23,007 bases of DNA from CAZUFB01 sp048173955 (GCA_048173955.1 DBEYOB010000141.1:1-23007), one strand, 5' to 3'. Positions 13,204 to 22,066 are shown, counted from the stretch's first letter. Program-made: numbers and translations. Notes: generated by a model not told the origin, from the sequence alone.

Positions 13204-14835
13204 CTAGCCCTCCTTGCGGGAGCGCAGCAGGCGGAGCGGCGCCGTCAGCACGCGGCCGAGCCGGTAGGACTTCGAGCCCGTGACGGCGTCGAAGTCGCGC
13301 TGCAGACGGTCGCGCTCGTCCTTGAGGGCGCCCAGGTCGGCCTGGTGGATGTCGAGCTGTCTGCGCAGCCACGACACGCCCTCCCTGAGCTCGCCGATCA
13401 GGCCCTCGCGCTCGCTTTGAACCTCGCCGACCGCGTCGTAGACAGCCTGCCACAAAAGCAGGTCGGTCACATCGGCCGCGCCGTCGAAGTCGCGCACGAC
13501 GTTGTGGCGCGTCACGGAGGCGTCGAACATGTTGCGCCAGAACGCCGCTCGGTCGAACGACTGGACGTCGGCGACGTGCTCGCGCGCCGCCGCGCCCGCC
13601 TCCCGGCGCAGGTCGGCGTCGGAGAGCAGGGCGACGACGCTGCGCGCGAGCTCGGAGGTGTTGCCCATGGGGACGGTCGACAGGCCGCGCTCGTCGGCGC
13701 ACAGCATCAGGTAGGGCATGTCGTACATGACGCAGGGCACGCCCATCGCCATGGCCTCCTGCAGCACAAGCGAGTACCCTTCGAGATGCGTGGTCATCAG
13801 GAGCACGTCGGCCCGCTGGTAGAACGAGGGCATCTCCTCTTCGGTGTGCTCGCCTGCGAACTCGACGCAGGCGCCGAGGCCGAGCTCCTCCGCCCGGGCG
13901 CGCATCTGCTCCGTGTAGTCGTCGGGACCCGAGCCGACCAGGACGAGGCGCGCCTCGGGCAGCTCCGCCACCACCTTGCGCATCGCCTCGAAGGCCTCCT
14001 CGAGGTGCTTCTCCTTCGAGAGGCGGCCGACCCACAGCACCGTCGAGCCCTTGTCGAGGCGTGCCGGCTCGCGGTCGGCGAACGACGACAAGAGCGGGTT
14101 CGGGGTCGCGTGGGCGTTGCGGTTGTAGGTCCCCCAGTAGCGCTCGTCGACCGCGCTCAGGCACGCCACGCCGTCGGCGAAGGCGTAGCACGGGGCGAGC
14201 GCGCAGTGGCGCGCGCCGCCGTATCCCGCCAGCGACGAGAACGTTCCGTGGGCGTGCACGATGAACGTGATGCCGAGGAGCTTGGCCAGCAGGGCGTCCC
14301 ACGGCATGGCGAGGCCCATCCACTCGTGGTAGACGAGCAGATCAATGCTGTAGGCCTTGAGCACGCCGGCGAGCGCCCGCGCACGCTCGGGGTAGCCGCC
14401 GCACAGGTGCGACCGCCAGCCGGGCACATAGGCGCGCTTCACGCCGAACGGCAGCGGCTGGTCGTTCTCGGCAGGGGCGTCGTCGGTGATGAGCACGACG
14501 TCGTAGCCCATCCTCTGCCACAGCAGCATCAGCTCGCGCGCGACGCGCTCGATGCCGCCCAGCGAGAAGCGGAAGTAGTAGACGCCCACCGTGCGCACCG
14601 GCATGCGCGCCGCCGGGACGGCGCCGGAGCACGTCGCGCACGACAGGACCTCGAACGCCGCGTCCCAGTAGCGCGCGGCGAGCTCGCCCACCGCCTCCTC
14701 GGGCGGAAGCGTCCGCAGGGCGTCGACCACCTCCCCGGCGGCGACGCGCGGTTTGACGGGCATCGTCAGACGCAGCTCCTCTTCCGTCACCGGCGTCCCG
14801 ACGGCAGCTCCGCCGTTACCGTTGGCAGCATCCAT
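13204..14835 (-). CDS. Glycosyltransferase family 4 with C-terminal coiled coil
   Basis: This is a GT-B fold glycosyltransferase (GT4) that would transfer a sugar from an NDP-sugar to a growing surface glycan; donor and acceptor are unknown. It has 543 residues. About 80 residues precede the catalytic part, including a CxxC (ATC66-x2-C69 region). The N-lobe Gly loop LGGIERVARE is at 92-101, with HAHGTFSSL at 194-202, LWVGRLSKEKHLEEAFEA at 267-284, and LVGSGPDD at 299-306. The EX7E motif is E352/E360 (EGYSLVLQE). Residues about 465-515 are a predicted coiled coil, followed by SKSYRLGRVLTAPLRLLR, a C-terminal motif seen in many polysaccharide glycosyltransferases. ATG 14835 follows GGGGGAA and comes 20 nt after rfbC. 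Located in the rhamnose cluster, so rhamnan-type synthesis is plausible. Confidence 0.9.
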   Translation of the reverse strand: MDAANGNGGAAVGTPVTEEELRLTMPVKPRVAAGEVVDALRTLPPEEAVGELAARYWDAAFEVLSCATCSGAVPAARMPVRTVGVYYFRFSLGGIERVARELMLLWQRMGYDVVLITDDAPAENDQPLPFGVKRAYVPGWRSHLCGGYPERARALAGVLKAYSIDLLVYHEWMGLAMPWDALLAKLLGITFIVHAHGTFSSLAGYGGARHCALAPCYAFADGVACLSAVDERYWGTYNRNAHATPNPLLSSFADREPARLDKGSTVLWVGRLSKEKHLEEAFEAMRKVVAELPEARLVLVGSGPDDYTEQMRARAEELGLGACVEFAGEHTEEEMPSFYQRADVLLMTTHLEGYSLVLQEAMAMGVPCVMYDMPYLMLCADERGLSTVPMGNTSELARSVVALLSDADLRREAGAAAREHVADVQSFDRAAFWRNMFDASVTRHNVVRDFDGAADVTDLLLWQAVYDAVGEVQSEREGLIGELREGVSWLRRQLDIHQADLGALKDERDRLQRDFDAVTGSKSYRLGRVLTAPLRLLRSRKEG

Positions 14836-14855
14836 CGCAGTTCCCCCTGTTCGCC

Positions 14856-15419
14856 CTATGCCCGGTCCCGCTGCGCCAGGTACTCCTTGAACGTCGGCGC
14901 AACGGCGTCTTTGGCCGACAGGTTCGGCGCGCCGCCCAGGTCGGGCCAGGCGACGCCGATGTCGGGGTCGTTCCACACGATGCCGCCCTCGTCGTCGGGA
15001 TGGTAGACGTCGTCGCACTTGTAGGCGAACACCGCCACGTCGCTCAGCACCGCGAAGCCGTGGGCGAACCCGCGCGGCAAAAAGAGCTGGCGGCGGTTCT
15101 CCTCCGTCAGCAGCTCGCCGACCCAGCGGCCGAACGTGGGGCTTCCGGGACGCAGGTCGACGCCCACGTCGAACACGGCGCCGTGCACGCAGCGGACCAG
15201 CTTCGCCTGGGGGTGGTTGATCTGGAAGTGGAGACCGCGCAGCACGCCCTTCGTGGAGCAGGACTCGTTGTCCTGCACGAAGCGCGCCGCGATGCCCCCC
15301 GCGACGAACTCGGGCTCCTTGTAGGTCTCGGCGAACCAGCCGCGCGCGTCGCCGAAGCGCTTCGCGTCGACCACCACGACGCCCTCGATGTCGCTGTGCG
15401 TGAACGTGAAGTTGCCCAT
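14856..15419 (-). CDS. rfbC: dTDP-4-dehydrorhamnose 3,5-epimerase RfbC
   Basis: RfbC (RmlC) converts dTDP-4-keto-6-deoxy-D-glucose to dTDP-4-keto-L-rhamnose. It has 187 residues, the usual length, with a cupin fold. Catalytic and binding elements are visible: R61/H64 in RGLHFQ, K73 in QAKLVRC, DLRPGSPTFG (88-97), LPRGFAHGF (114-122) and Y133 in FAYK. The C-terminal GIVWNDPDIGVAWP (146-159) is typical. The start ATG 15419 shares one base with the rfbB stop (TGATG). It is a stand-alone protein, not fused to an RmlD-like reductase as happens in some Actinobacteria. Confidence 0.97.
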   Translation of the reverse strand: MGNFTFTHSDIEGVVVVDAKRFGDARGWFAETYKEPEFVAGGIAARFVQDNESCSTKGVLRGLHFQINHPQAKLVRCVHGAVFDVGVDLRPGSPTFGRWVGELLTEENRRQLFLPRGFAHGFAVLSDVAVFAYKCDDVYHPDDEGGIVWNDPDIGVAWPDLGGAPNLSAKDAVAPTFKEYLAQRDRA

Positions 15420-16495
15420 CAGCCGATTACCTCCCGCTTGCCGTACATGCGCTCGTAGTACCCCTGATATGCGCCCGACGTCACGTGCTCGACCCACTCC
15501 TGGTGGGCCAGATACCAGTCGAGCGTCTTGACGATGCCGACCTCGAAGGGCGTCTCGGGCTTCCAGCCGAGCTCGCGGCCGATCTTGGTCGGGTCGATCC
15601 CGTAGCGGCGGTCGTGGCCCAGCCGGTCGGTCACGTGCTCGATGAGGCTCTCGTCGACCGAGGCGTCGACCTCGTCGTGCACGTAGCCGACGATTTGGCG
15701 CACGATCTGCATGTTCGTGCGCTCGTTGTGCCCGCCGATGTTGTACACCTCGCCGGCGGGGGCGCGCATCAGCACCAGGTCGATGGCACGGCAGTGGTCC
15801 TCGACGTAGAGCCAGTCGCGCACGTTCAGGCCGTCGCCATAGACCGGCAGCTTTTGGCGGGACAGGGCGTTGCGCAGCATGAGCGGGATGAGCTTCTCGG
15901 GGAACTGGAACGGGCCGTAGTTGTTCGAGCAGCGCGTCACGTTGACCGGCAGCCCGTAGGTCGACGCATAGGCGAGCACGAAGAGGTCGGCCGCGGCCTT
16001 CGAGGCCGAGTAGGGGCTGCGCGGGGAGAGCGGCGTGTCCTCGCGGAACAGGGCCGAGGGGTCGTCCTCGGGAAGCGAGCCGTACACCTCGTCGGTCGAG
16101 ACCTGCAGGAAGCGATGGTCTCCGAAGCCGCCCCCGGGAAGCGCCCACGCGTCGCGCGCGACGTCGAGCAGCGCCTGGGTGCCGGCCACGTTCGTCTGGC
16201 AGAAGATGCCCGGGTCGACGATGGAGCGGTCGACGTGGCTCTCGGCGGCGAAGTTCACGATGTAGTCGGGCGCGTGGTCGGCGACCGCCTTCGCCATCGC
16301 GTCGCGGTCGCAGATGTCGGCCTGGACGAAGGTGTGGCGCGCATCGTCGAGCACCGACGCCAGGTTCTCGAGGTTGCCCGCATAGGTGAGCTTGTCCACG
16401 GTCACGACGCGGGCGTCGGGGTGCTTCGCCAGGATGTGGAGCACGAAGTTGGACCCGATGAAGCCCGCGCCACCGGTCACCAGATAGGTTTTCAC
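15419..16495 (-). CDS. rfbB: dTDP-glucose 4,6-dehydratase RfbB
   Basis: RfbB (RmlB) dehydrates dTDP-glucose to dTDP-4-keto-6-deoxyglucose using bound NAD. It has 358 residues. The Rossmann motif TGGAGFIG is at 7-14, the active-site VSTDEVYG at 132-139 (T134, D135, E136), and YSASK gives Y162/K166. The RCSNNYGPFQFPEKLIP block is diagnostic. I chose GTG 16495 because GGGAGG lies six bases upstream and the product then begins KTYLVTGGAG. An upstream ATG would add nine residues without a good site. The gene is 47 nt after rfbA. Completes the common first three steps of dTDP-sugar synthesis with rfbA and rfbC. Confidence 0.97.
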   Translation of the reverse strand: MKTYLVTGGAGFIGSNFVLHILAKHPDARVVTVDKLTYAGNLENLASVLDDARHTFVQADICDRDAMAKAVADHAPDYIVNFAAESHVDRSIVDPGIFCQTNVAGTQALLDVARDAWALPGGGFGDHRFLQVSTDEVYGSLPEDDPSALFREDTPLSPRSPYSASKAAADLFVLAYASTYGLPVNVTRCSNNYGPFQFPEKLIPLMLRNALSRQKLPVYGDGLNVRDWLYVEDHCRAIDLVLMRAPAGEVYNIGGHNERTNMQIVRQIVGYVHDEVDASVDESLIEHVTDRLGHDRRYGIDPTKIGRELGWKPETPFEVGIVKTLDWYLAHQEWVEHVTSGAYQGYYERMYGKREVIG

Positions 16496-16542
16496 AGAGA
16501 GCCTCCCGTTTGCTCGCATGCCGACGGCCTGCCGCCGGGCTT

Positions 16543-17436
16543 CTAATCCCCTCGGACGTCGAACGTGATGCGGTGCTCGGCCACCTTGCGCAGGTGCTCG
16601 CCGTAGGGGGACTTCCCGTACGCCTCGGCCGCCTTCATGAGGGCGTCGAGGTCGATCCATCCGTTGTAGTAGGCGATCTCCTCGATCGCCGCGATGGCGA
16701 GGCCCTGCGTGCGCTCGACGGAGCGGACGAACTCGCACGCGGAGTACAGCGACTCCATGGTGCCCGTGTCGAGCCACGCGTACCCGCGGCCGAGCGTCAC
16801 CACGTCGAGCGAGCCGTCCTCGAGGTACATGCGGTTCAGATCGGTGATCTCGAGCTCCCCGCGGGCGGACGGCTTGACCTGCTTGGCGAAGTCGCACACG
16901 CGGCCGTCGTAGAAGTACAGGCCGGTCACCGCATAGTTTGACTTGGGGTGGCGCGGCTTCTCCTCGATGGAGAGGGCGCGGCCGCTCTCGTCGAACTCGA
17001 TGACGCCGAAGCGCTCCGGGTCGTCGACGTAGTAGCCGAACACCGTGGCGCCGCGCTCCCGCGAAGCGGCCGCCTTGACCTGCCTGCCCAGCCCGTTCCC
17101 GTAGAAGATGTTGTCGCCGAGCACGAGCGCGCAGGGCTCCCCCGCCACGAAGTCCTCCCCGATGACGAACGCCTGGGCGAGTCCGTCGGGCGACGGCTGG
17201 ACGGCGTAGGACAGGTTGACGCCGTAGCGCGACCCGTCGCCGAGCAGCCGCTCGAAGTTGGGGAGGTCCCGCGGCGTCGAAATGATCAGGATGTCCCGGA
17301 TGCCCGCAAGCATCAGGGTCGACAGCGGATAGTAGATCATCGGCTTGTCGTACACCGGCAGAAGCTGCTTCGAGGTCACGGCGGTCAGCGGGTAGAGGCG
17401 CGTGCCCGAACCCCCCGCCAAGACGATTCCCTTCAT
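16543..17436 (-). CDS. rfbA: Glucose-1-phosphate thymidylyltransferase RfbA
   Basis: RfbA (RmlA) joins glucose-1-phosphate and dTTP to dTDP-glucose, the committed step of dTDP-deoxysugar synthesis, usually feedback-inhibited by dTDP-rhamnose. It has 297 residues, as expected. The nucleotide-binding loop LAGGSGTRLYPLT is at 6-18, KQLLPVYDKPMIYYPLSTLM follows, then LVLGDNIFYG with the metal-binding Asp, and EEKPRHPKSNYAVTGLYFYD. ATG 17436 overlaps the preceding SDR stop by four bases (ATGA), so the two are translated together. The GGAGAGGG site lies just upstream. I see no irregularity in it. Confidence 0.97.
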   Translation of the reverse strand: MKGIVLAGGSGTRLYPLTAVTSKQLLPVYDKPMIYYPLSTLMLAGIRDILIISTPRDLPNFERLLGDGSRYGVNLSYAVQPSPDGLAQAFVIGEDFVAGEPCALVLGDNIFYGNGLGRQVKAAASRERGATVFGYYVDDPERFGVIEFDESGRALSIEEKPRHPKSNYAVTGLYFYDGRVCDFAKQVKPSARGELEITDLNRMYLEDGSLDVVTLGRGYAWLDTGTMESLYSACEFVRSVERTQGLAIAAIEEIAYYNGWIDLDALMKAAEAYGKSPYGEHLRKVAEHRITFDVRGD

Positions 17437-18368
17437 CGGCCCTCTCCTTCCTCCCGCCAGCCCAGGCGCTCGCATGCGCGCGCGACCGTCTCCCGCACGT
17501 CGCCCCGCGCGCTGCGCGCGGCGTCGAGCATCATCGCGCGCACGGGCGCGGCGTCGCCGTAGGTGACCGGCGAGTCGTACGGCCGGTCCGGGAACGCCCC
17601 GTACTCGAGCTCGAGCCCGAGGGCGTTCTGCTCGATGAACCGCAGCGCCTGCTCCTTGAGCGAGACCGGCTCGCCGGTGCAGCAGTTCACGATCTGCGAC
17701 GCGCCCGGGTGCAGGGCGGCCACCGCGATCTGGACGGCAAGGTCGTCTATGTGGATGAAGTCGTAGCGGTTCTTGCCCGACGTGAAGGGGAAGCTCGCCT
17801 TCCCCTCCCGGGCGGCGCGAACCATCTTGCCGAAGATCGACTGGCTGCGCAGGTCGTCCCCGTAGATGTAGTAGCCGCGCAGCCATCTGAAGCACGTCGG
17901 CGTCTGGGCGTCGAGAACCCCCATGACCGCCTCGCGCAGCGCGTTCTTGGCGACGCCGTACAGGTTCTGGGGGCTGCACGGCGTCGACGCGCAGATCGCC
18001 CCCTCGTGGTAGCCCACCTCGTGCATCGACCCCATGACCGCGATGCGCGGGCAGCCGGCCTCGGCCAGGGTCCGGACGAACTCGTAGTGCCGCGGCAGGT
18101 CGTCGAGGTGGGTGGGGGCGTTGTGCGAGAAGCCGTTGCGGTAGCCGAGGTGGATGCAGGCCTGCGGGGACCCGAGCTCGGCGAACAGGGAGGCGTCGCC
18201 CGCCCTCGCCAGCACGTCGCACGCCACGAACGCGGCGCGGGGGTCGACGTGGTCGCCGTGCATGCTGACCGCCGTGACGCGCATGCCCATGTCGAGCAGC
18301 GCGCCCACGACGTGGGCGCCGATGTAGCCGTTCGCACCCGTCACCAAAACATGCTGAGGTTCCAACAT
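17433..18368 (-). CDS. NAD-dependent epimerase/dehydratase (SDR), probable dTDP-sugar 4-keto reductase of the Fcf1/Tll kind
   Basis: This extended SDR probably reduces a dTDP-4-keto-6-deoxy sugar. It has 311 residues from the chosen start. The Rossmann motif TGANGYIG is at 10-17, S114 lies in VMGSMHEVGYHEGAI, and the YxxxK pair is Y137/K141 (LYGVAKNALR). The SMHEVGY and YGVAKNALR blocks recall Fcf1 (dTDP-fucose forming) and Tll-like (6-deoxy-talose forming) reductases; this is from memory of the families. I chose ATG 18368 because GGGAGG stands four bases upstream. ATG 18383 would add five residues and lacks a site. It is translationally coupled to rfbA. No rfbD is in the window, so this enzyme may take the place of RmlD or make a branch sugar. 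Exact product unknown. Confidence 0.82.
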   Translation of the reverse strand: MLEPQHVLVTGANGYIGAHVVGALLDMGMRVTAVSMHGDHVDPRAAFVACDVLARAGDASLFAELGSPQACIHLGYRNGFSHNAPTHLDDLPRHYEFVRTLAEAGCPRIAVMGSMHEVGYHEGAICASTPCSPQNLYGVAKNALREAVMGVLDAQTPTCFRWLRGYYIYGDDLRSQSIFGKMVRAAREGKASFPFTSGKNRYDFIHIDDLAVQIAVAALHPGASQIVNCCTGEPVSLKEQALRFIEQNALGLELEYGAFPDRPYDSPVTYGDAAPVRAMMLDAARSARGDVRETVARACERLGWREEGEGR

Positions 18369-18383
18369 GAGACCTCCCGACAT

Positions 18384-19493
18384 CTACGCCGCACGGCCGA
18401 GCTCCTCCCGCCTGCGCGACCAGGCGGTCAGGCGGCGGCCAAGCCTGCTCGCCGGCCTTTCGACGGCGAACCACGAAACCATAGCACAGGGCAGCGTCAG
18501 GCAGAACGCCAGCAGGGAATACACCATCAGGCCGAACGCCTCCGCCCCCAAGAAGTGTACCAGCGTTTGCTGCACGGGGAACGCCCAAAGGTAGACACCA
18601 TACGAATAGTCGTGCTCGGCGAAGACGCGGCCGAAGCGGGCGGGCTCGGCGAGGCTGAACGCGAAGGTGACATAGGGCAGCAGCGCCAGCACGAACAGCT
18701 CGTACTTCCAGTAGGACCCGACGTTGACGGAGGCCATGACCAGCAGGAGCAGGAAGGCGACCTGGACGTTCAGGAAGCGCTTCGCCCCCGGGCACACGGC
18801 GAGGAAGCTCCCGATGAAGAAGTAGGGGACGAGCACGACGCCGTCGGCGATGTTGCTCCCCCACACCACGCACGAGAAGCTGACCACGCCGGCGAGCTGC
18901 AGGACCGACGCCACCGCGCTCCCGAGCGCGATCGCCGCGGTCCCCCACCGCCGCATGCGCTCACCGCGCAGGGCGACCAGGCACACCGGCAGGATGAGGT
19001 ACATCGAGAACTCGACCGGGAGGGTCCACAGCGAGCCGTTGACCGCGTTGGGGTACACGTTGTCGGCAAACACCCCGGGCAGGGCGTACTGCGGGTTCAT
19101 CAGGCAGTTGAGCAGATAGCGCCACGTCCCCGGGTTTGCCAGATAGTCCGCCACCGACAGCGTGCTCAGGAGGGGCCCCAGCACGAAGGCGCTCGCCAGC
19201 GTCACGAAGATCAGCCCCGGGAAGATGCGGAACACCCGGCGGACGAGATAGCGGAACGGGTCGGGGTCGCGCTGGTAGCTCTGCGCGATCAGGTATCCCG
19301 AGAGCACGAAGAACACCTTGACGGCGAGCGAGGAGACCTCCTCGCCGCATATCTGGGGGACGGGAAGCCCCGTCAGGTGCGCCATGTGGCCGTAGATGAC
19401 CGCCGAGGCGGCGATGAAGCGGATGACGTTGATGTTGTTGCGGCGGTCCGACGCCTCGTCGGCCACGAACAGCCGCGCGAGGCGGCTAGCCAT
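18384..19493 (-). CDS. Acyltransferase 3 family membrane protein (OafA/YrhL-like)
   Basis: This integral membrane protein of the acyltransferase-3 family typically O-acetylates cell-surface polysaccharide or peptidoglycan, using an acyl donor from the cytoplasm. It has 369 residues and about ten membrane helices. Family marks are NNINVIRFIAASAVIYGHM (19-37) with the probable catalytic H36, KVFFVLSGYLIAQSY (59-73), the RRVFRIFPGLIF segment, and NGSLWTLPVEFSMYLILPV. The C-terminus is basic (SRRREELGRAA). ATG 19493 lies inside the end of the upstream glycosyltransferase (8-nt overlap) and has no strong ribosome binding site, so coupling is likely. The next gene, the SDR, begins 16 nt later. The acceptor glycan is presumably the product of this cluster. 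Confidence 0.9.
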   Translation of the reverse strand: MASRLARLFVADEASDRRNNINVIRFIAASAVIYGHMAHLTGLPVPQICGEEVSSLAVKVFFVLSGYLIAQSYQRDPDPFRYLVRRVFRIFPGLIFVTLASAFVLGPLLSTLSVADYLANPGTWRYLLNCLMNPQYALPGVFADNVYPNAVNGSLWTLPVEFSMYLILPVCLVALRGERMRRWGTAAIALGSAVASVLQLAGVVSFSCVVWGSNIADGVVLVPYFFIGSFLAVCPGAKRFLNVQVAFLLLLVMASVNVGSYWKYELFVLALLPYVTFAFSLAEPARFGRVFAEHDYSYGVYLWAFPVQQTLVHFLGAEAFGLMVYSLLAFCLTLPCAMVSWFAVERPASRLGRRLTAWSRRREELGRAA

Positions 19494-21051
19494 TGCCGTG
19501 CAGCTTTCTGTCGAACCAGCGGCGGGCGCGCCCGATCTTGAGGCCCGTCTTGCCCATCGCGACCTGGTCGATGTAGAAGTCGGGGACGCTCGGGAGGAGC
19601 TTGAACGCGAAGTCGACGCGCGACAGGCGCATGGCGTGGGGCAGCTCGAAGGCGACGAACGGGTCCTTCTTGAGGTACACGATGTGGTTGCAGTCGACCT
19701 GGTAGCCGTTGTGGAAGGCGCAGTCGGCGAAGTCGAGGGTCGTCTGCGCCCCGTTGACCTCGGTCAGGCGCATCGTGAACTCGCCGAGCACCTTGAAGGG
19801 GGAGCCGAGCGGCGTGAGGGCAACCATCGCGGCGGGCGCCCCGCCCTCGAACAGGAAGCTGATGTCCCACTCGCCCGACCCGAGAAGGGCGGGCATGTGG
19901 CGCGACTTCAGCTTGGACAGCTTGCCCTCGTGGAGGTTCGCCACATCGTCCCACACCGCCGTCAGGCCTTTGGGCTCGCCGAACAGCAGCAGCTCCGCCG
20001 AGCGCGACAGCGCCTCGCGCGACGTGGCGGCGGAGGGGGTCTTCGAGCGCACGTCGTCGACCGCGCCGGCGCCGAGCAGGTACGGCGCCTTGTTCATCTT
20101 GTCGACGATCAGGGCGTAGTTGACGTCCCATTCGCGGCTGTCGTGCAGCGTGTGGGAGCTCTCGGCGTTCACCCAGAGGCGGTAGATGGCCGTCACCTCG
20201 TCGAGCGACGCGACGCCGCACACTGAGTAGACCCGCATGAGGAAGTCCCAGTCCTCCGTCGTCGTCAGCGACTCGTCGAAGTCGAGGCGGAGGTCCTGAA
20301 ACACGTAGCGGGGGAACGCGAGCCCCATCAGGGGGCACGAGTTCATCGAGAGCTGCGCGGCGGCGTCGAAGTCGCGGCAGTACGACGGGTCGAAGGTCTT
20401 GTCGGAGCGCAGCTCCCGATGCCCCTCCTCGCCGGAAACCCCGCGGGCGCTCCAGTCCTGCGTCACCACATACGAATGCAGCATCCTGCCGTCGTGCTCC
20501 TCGGCGAGGCGCTTGAAGTTGGAGACCCAGGTGTCCATGATCAGGTCGTCGTCGTCGAGGACCGCCACGTAGCGGCCGCGCGCGATGCCGAAGCCGATCT
20601 GGAGCGGCGTCGTGCGCGTCCCGCGGTCCACGTCGTAGTACGCGATGCGGCTCCGCAGCCCTTCGGGAAGCTCGCGCAAAAGGTCGAGCAGTGCGGGGCG
20701 GACGTCCTCCCCCACCTTGTGGCCCATGACGAGCAGCTCGAAATCGTCGTCCTGCTGGGCGGCCAGGCAGAGCATGACGTCGGTCAGTTCCTCGAGGCGC
20801 TTGCCCTGGGTCCTCATGACGATCGTCAGGAACGGCTCGCCCTCGCGACGCGCGCCCTCGTCGGCGAAGCAGAGCGGCTCGGGCGCTTCCAGGGGCGCCC
20901 GCTCGGGCAGGGAGAGCCCCTCCATGTACTGGGCGGCCGACGTGTTGCAGGGAAGCGCGAACTCCCCCCGCACGTATCCGTCCTTCCGCTCGACGCTCAC
21001 GTAGGGCGCCTGGGGCGTGGACGGGGCCTCCCCCGCGTTCTGAATAGTCAT
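19486..21051 (-). CDS. Glycosyltransferase family 2 with unidentified C-terminal domain
   Basis: This is a GT-A fold family 2 glycosyltransferase. It has 521 residues. Residues about 73-310 are the catalytic domain: FLTIVMRTQGKRLEELTDVMLCLAAQ (74-99), GIARGRYVAVLDDDD (155-169, holding the metal-binding DxD), and TTEDWDFLMRV (263-273, with the catalytic acid ED pair). The first 70 residues have no recognised domain. From about 330 to 521 is a second region, ending in strands such as FTMRLTEVNGAQTTLDFADC (425-444), that I do not recognise and that looks beta-rich. I chose ATG 21051 because GGAGA lies about eight bases before it. ATG 21072 would add seven residues. It sits 57 nt downstream of the other GT2. 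Donor unknown; the rhamnose genes nearby suggest a deoxysugar. Confidence 0.88.
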   Translation of the reverse strand: MTIQNAGEAPSTPQAPYVSVERKDGYVRGEFALPCNTSAAQYMEGLSLPERAPLEAPEPLCFADEGARREGEPFLTIVMRTQGKRLEELTDVMLCLAAQQDDDFELLVMGHKVGEDVRPALLDLLRELPEGLRSRIAYYDVDRGTRTTPLQIGFGIARGRYVAVLDDDDLIMDTWVSNFKRLAEEHDGRMLHSYVVTQDWSARGVSGEEGHRELRSDKTFDPSYCRDFDAAAQLSMNSCPLMGLAFPRYVFQDLRLDFDESLTTTEDWDFLMRVYSVCGVASLDEVTAIYRLWVNAESSHTLHDSREWDVNYALIVDKMNKAPYLLGAGAVDDVRSKTPSAATSREALSRSAELLLFGEPKGLTAVWDDVANLHEGKLSKLKSRHMPALLGSGEWDISFLFEGGAPAAMVALTPLGSPFKVLGEFTMRLTEVNGAQTTLDFADCAFHNGYQVDCNHIVYLKKDPFVAFELPHAMRLSRVDFAFKLLPSVPDFYIDQVAMGKTGLKIGRARRWFDRKLHGNG

Positions 21052-21107
21052 TGCGTGGTCTCCGTTTTCCATCGAGAACTGCCGTCTGCGCACGGGTTGC
21101 CGGGCGC

Positions 21108-22016
21108 CTACATGTTGAAGCGGACCGTGGCGTACCCCGCGTCGTTGATGTCGGCGACCTTGTGGCCGGGGTCGAGGGGGGCGGGCAGCCTGCCCGACGC
21201 CTGACGGTCGAGGAACTCCCGGGCGGCGCGGCCGTAGACCTCGTCCTCGCTGTTCTTGTATATCTCGAGCAGCTTCTCGCAGCGCTTCCCGTAGGACCAC
21301 TTGTGGGTCATCAGCAGCAGGGCCAGAGCGGAGTAGTACTCTTCCGCCGTCGTCGCCTGCCAATGCCCGTGGCTCGTGAGGTACTTCGGGTGGTAGACCG
21401 GGGCCAGCGGCTGGTAGATCAGGCTGTACCCGGCGAGCCGGATGCGCCAGGAGAAATCGACGTCGTCGCAGTACAGGAAGAACGTGTCGGCATCGAACCC
21501 GCCGACCTCGCGGAAGACGGGCGCCGGGACCATGATGCAGGCGCTGGTCGACCAGGGCGTCTCCTTCGTGGCGAGGTCGTAGTCCTTGGGGTGTTCGATC
21601 GGGACCTGGCGCGCCTCCACGAGCCCGGCCCTGACGTCGGTCCGCGAAAACGGTGCGAGCATGCGCTCGAAGAAGCGCGGGGCGTATTGGATGTCGGGGT
21701 TCTGGACGACCACGTAGTCGGCCTCGCACCGCTCGAACATCCGGTTGTGCCCGCGCGCCGTGCCCGTGTTCTCGTCGAAAAAGACGTACTCGTACGAGAA
21801 CCACGGCGCGTAGCGCTCCCTGATCGAGGCGACCTCCTCCGACGTCAGCACCGCCTCGGGGGAGGCGTCCCCGTGGACGACGCTCACGCGGCCGACCGCA
21901 CCGGCGCGCTCCCGGTCGACCCGGACGGCGTTTTTGATGCTGTCCAACGAGCGATAGAGCGACGCGCGGTCCATCTTGTACACGACGGTCTGTATCTGAA
22001 CCGAAGTACCCTGCAT
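21108..22016 (-). CDS. Glycosyltransferase family 2 (WbbL/rhamnosyltransferase-like)
   Basis: This is a GT2 enzyme of the type often annotated as rhamnosyltransferase, probably adding a sugar to a lipid-linked or growing glycan at the cytoplasmic membrane face. It has 302 residues. Signature elements are DENTGTARGHNRMF (81-94), the metal-binding NPD (106-108) in YVVVQNPDIQYAP, and ACIMVPAPVFREVGGFDADTFFLYCDDVDFSWR (159-191) with the catalytic DDVD. The closing region (about 220-302) is helical. ATG 22016 is preceded by GGAAGG at the right distance. It lies 50 nt downstream of the wall hydrolase. The rhamnose preference is an inference from the WbbL-like layout and adjoining rfb genes. Confidence 0.88.
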   Translation of the reverse strand: MQGTSVQIQTVVYKMDRASLYRSLDSIKNAVRVDRERAGAVGRVSVVHGDASPEAVLTSEEVASIRERYAPWFSYEYVFFDENTGTARGHNRMFERCEADYVVVQNPDIQYAPRFFERMLAPFSRTDVRAGLVEARQVPIEHPKDYDLATKETPWSTSACIMVPAPVFREVGGFDADTFFLYCDDVDFSWRIRLAGYSLIYQPLAPVYHPKYLTSHGHWQATTAEEYYSALALLLMTHKWSYGKRCEKLLEIYKNSEDEVYGRAAREFLDRQASGRLPAPLDPGHKVADINDAGYATVRFNM

Positions 22017-22066
22017 GTTGCACCTTCCATGGCCCGTTTAAGCTGCGTTTCGATGCATGCTGCGCA

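Noticed and set aside
13046..14323. Upstream extension of GalE into the glycosyltransferase region.
   Set aside because: It overlaps the GT4 gene in another frame on the same strand; ATG 13045 has a good ribosome binding site and gives normal GalE length.
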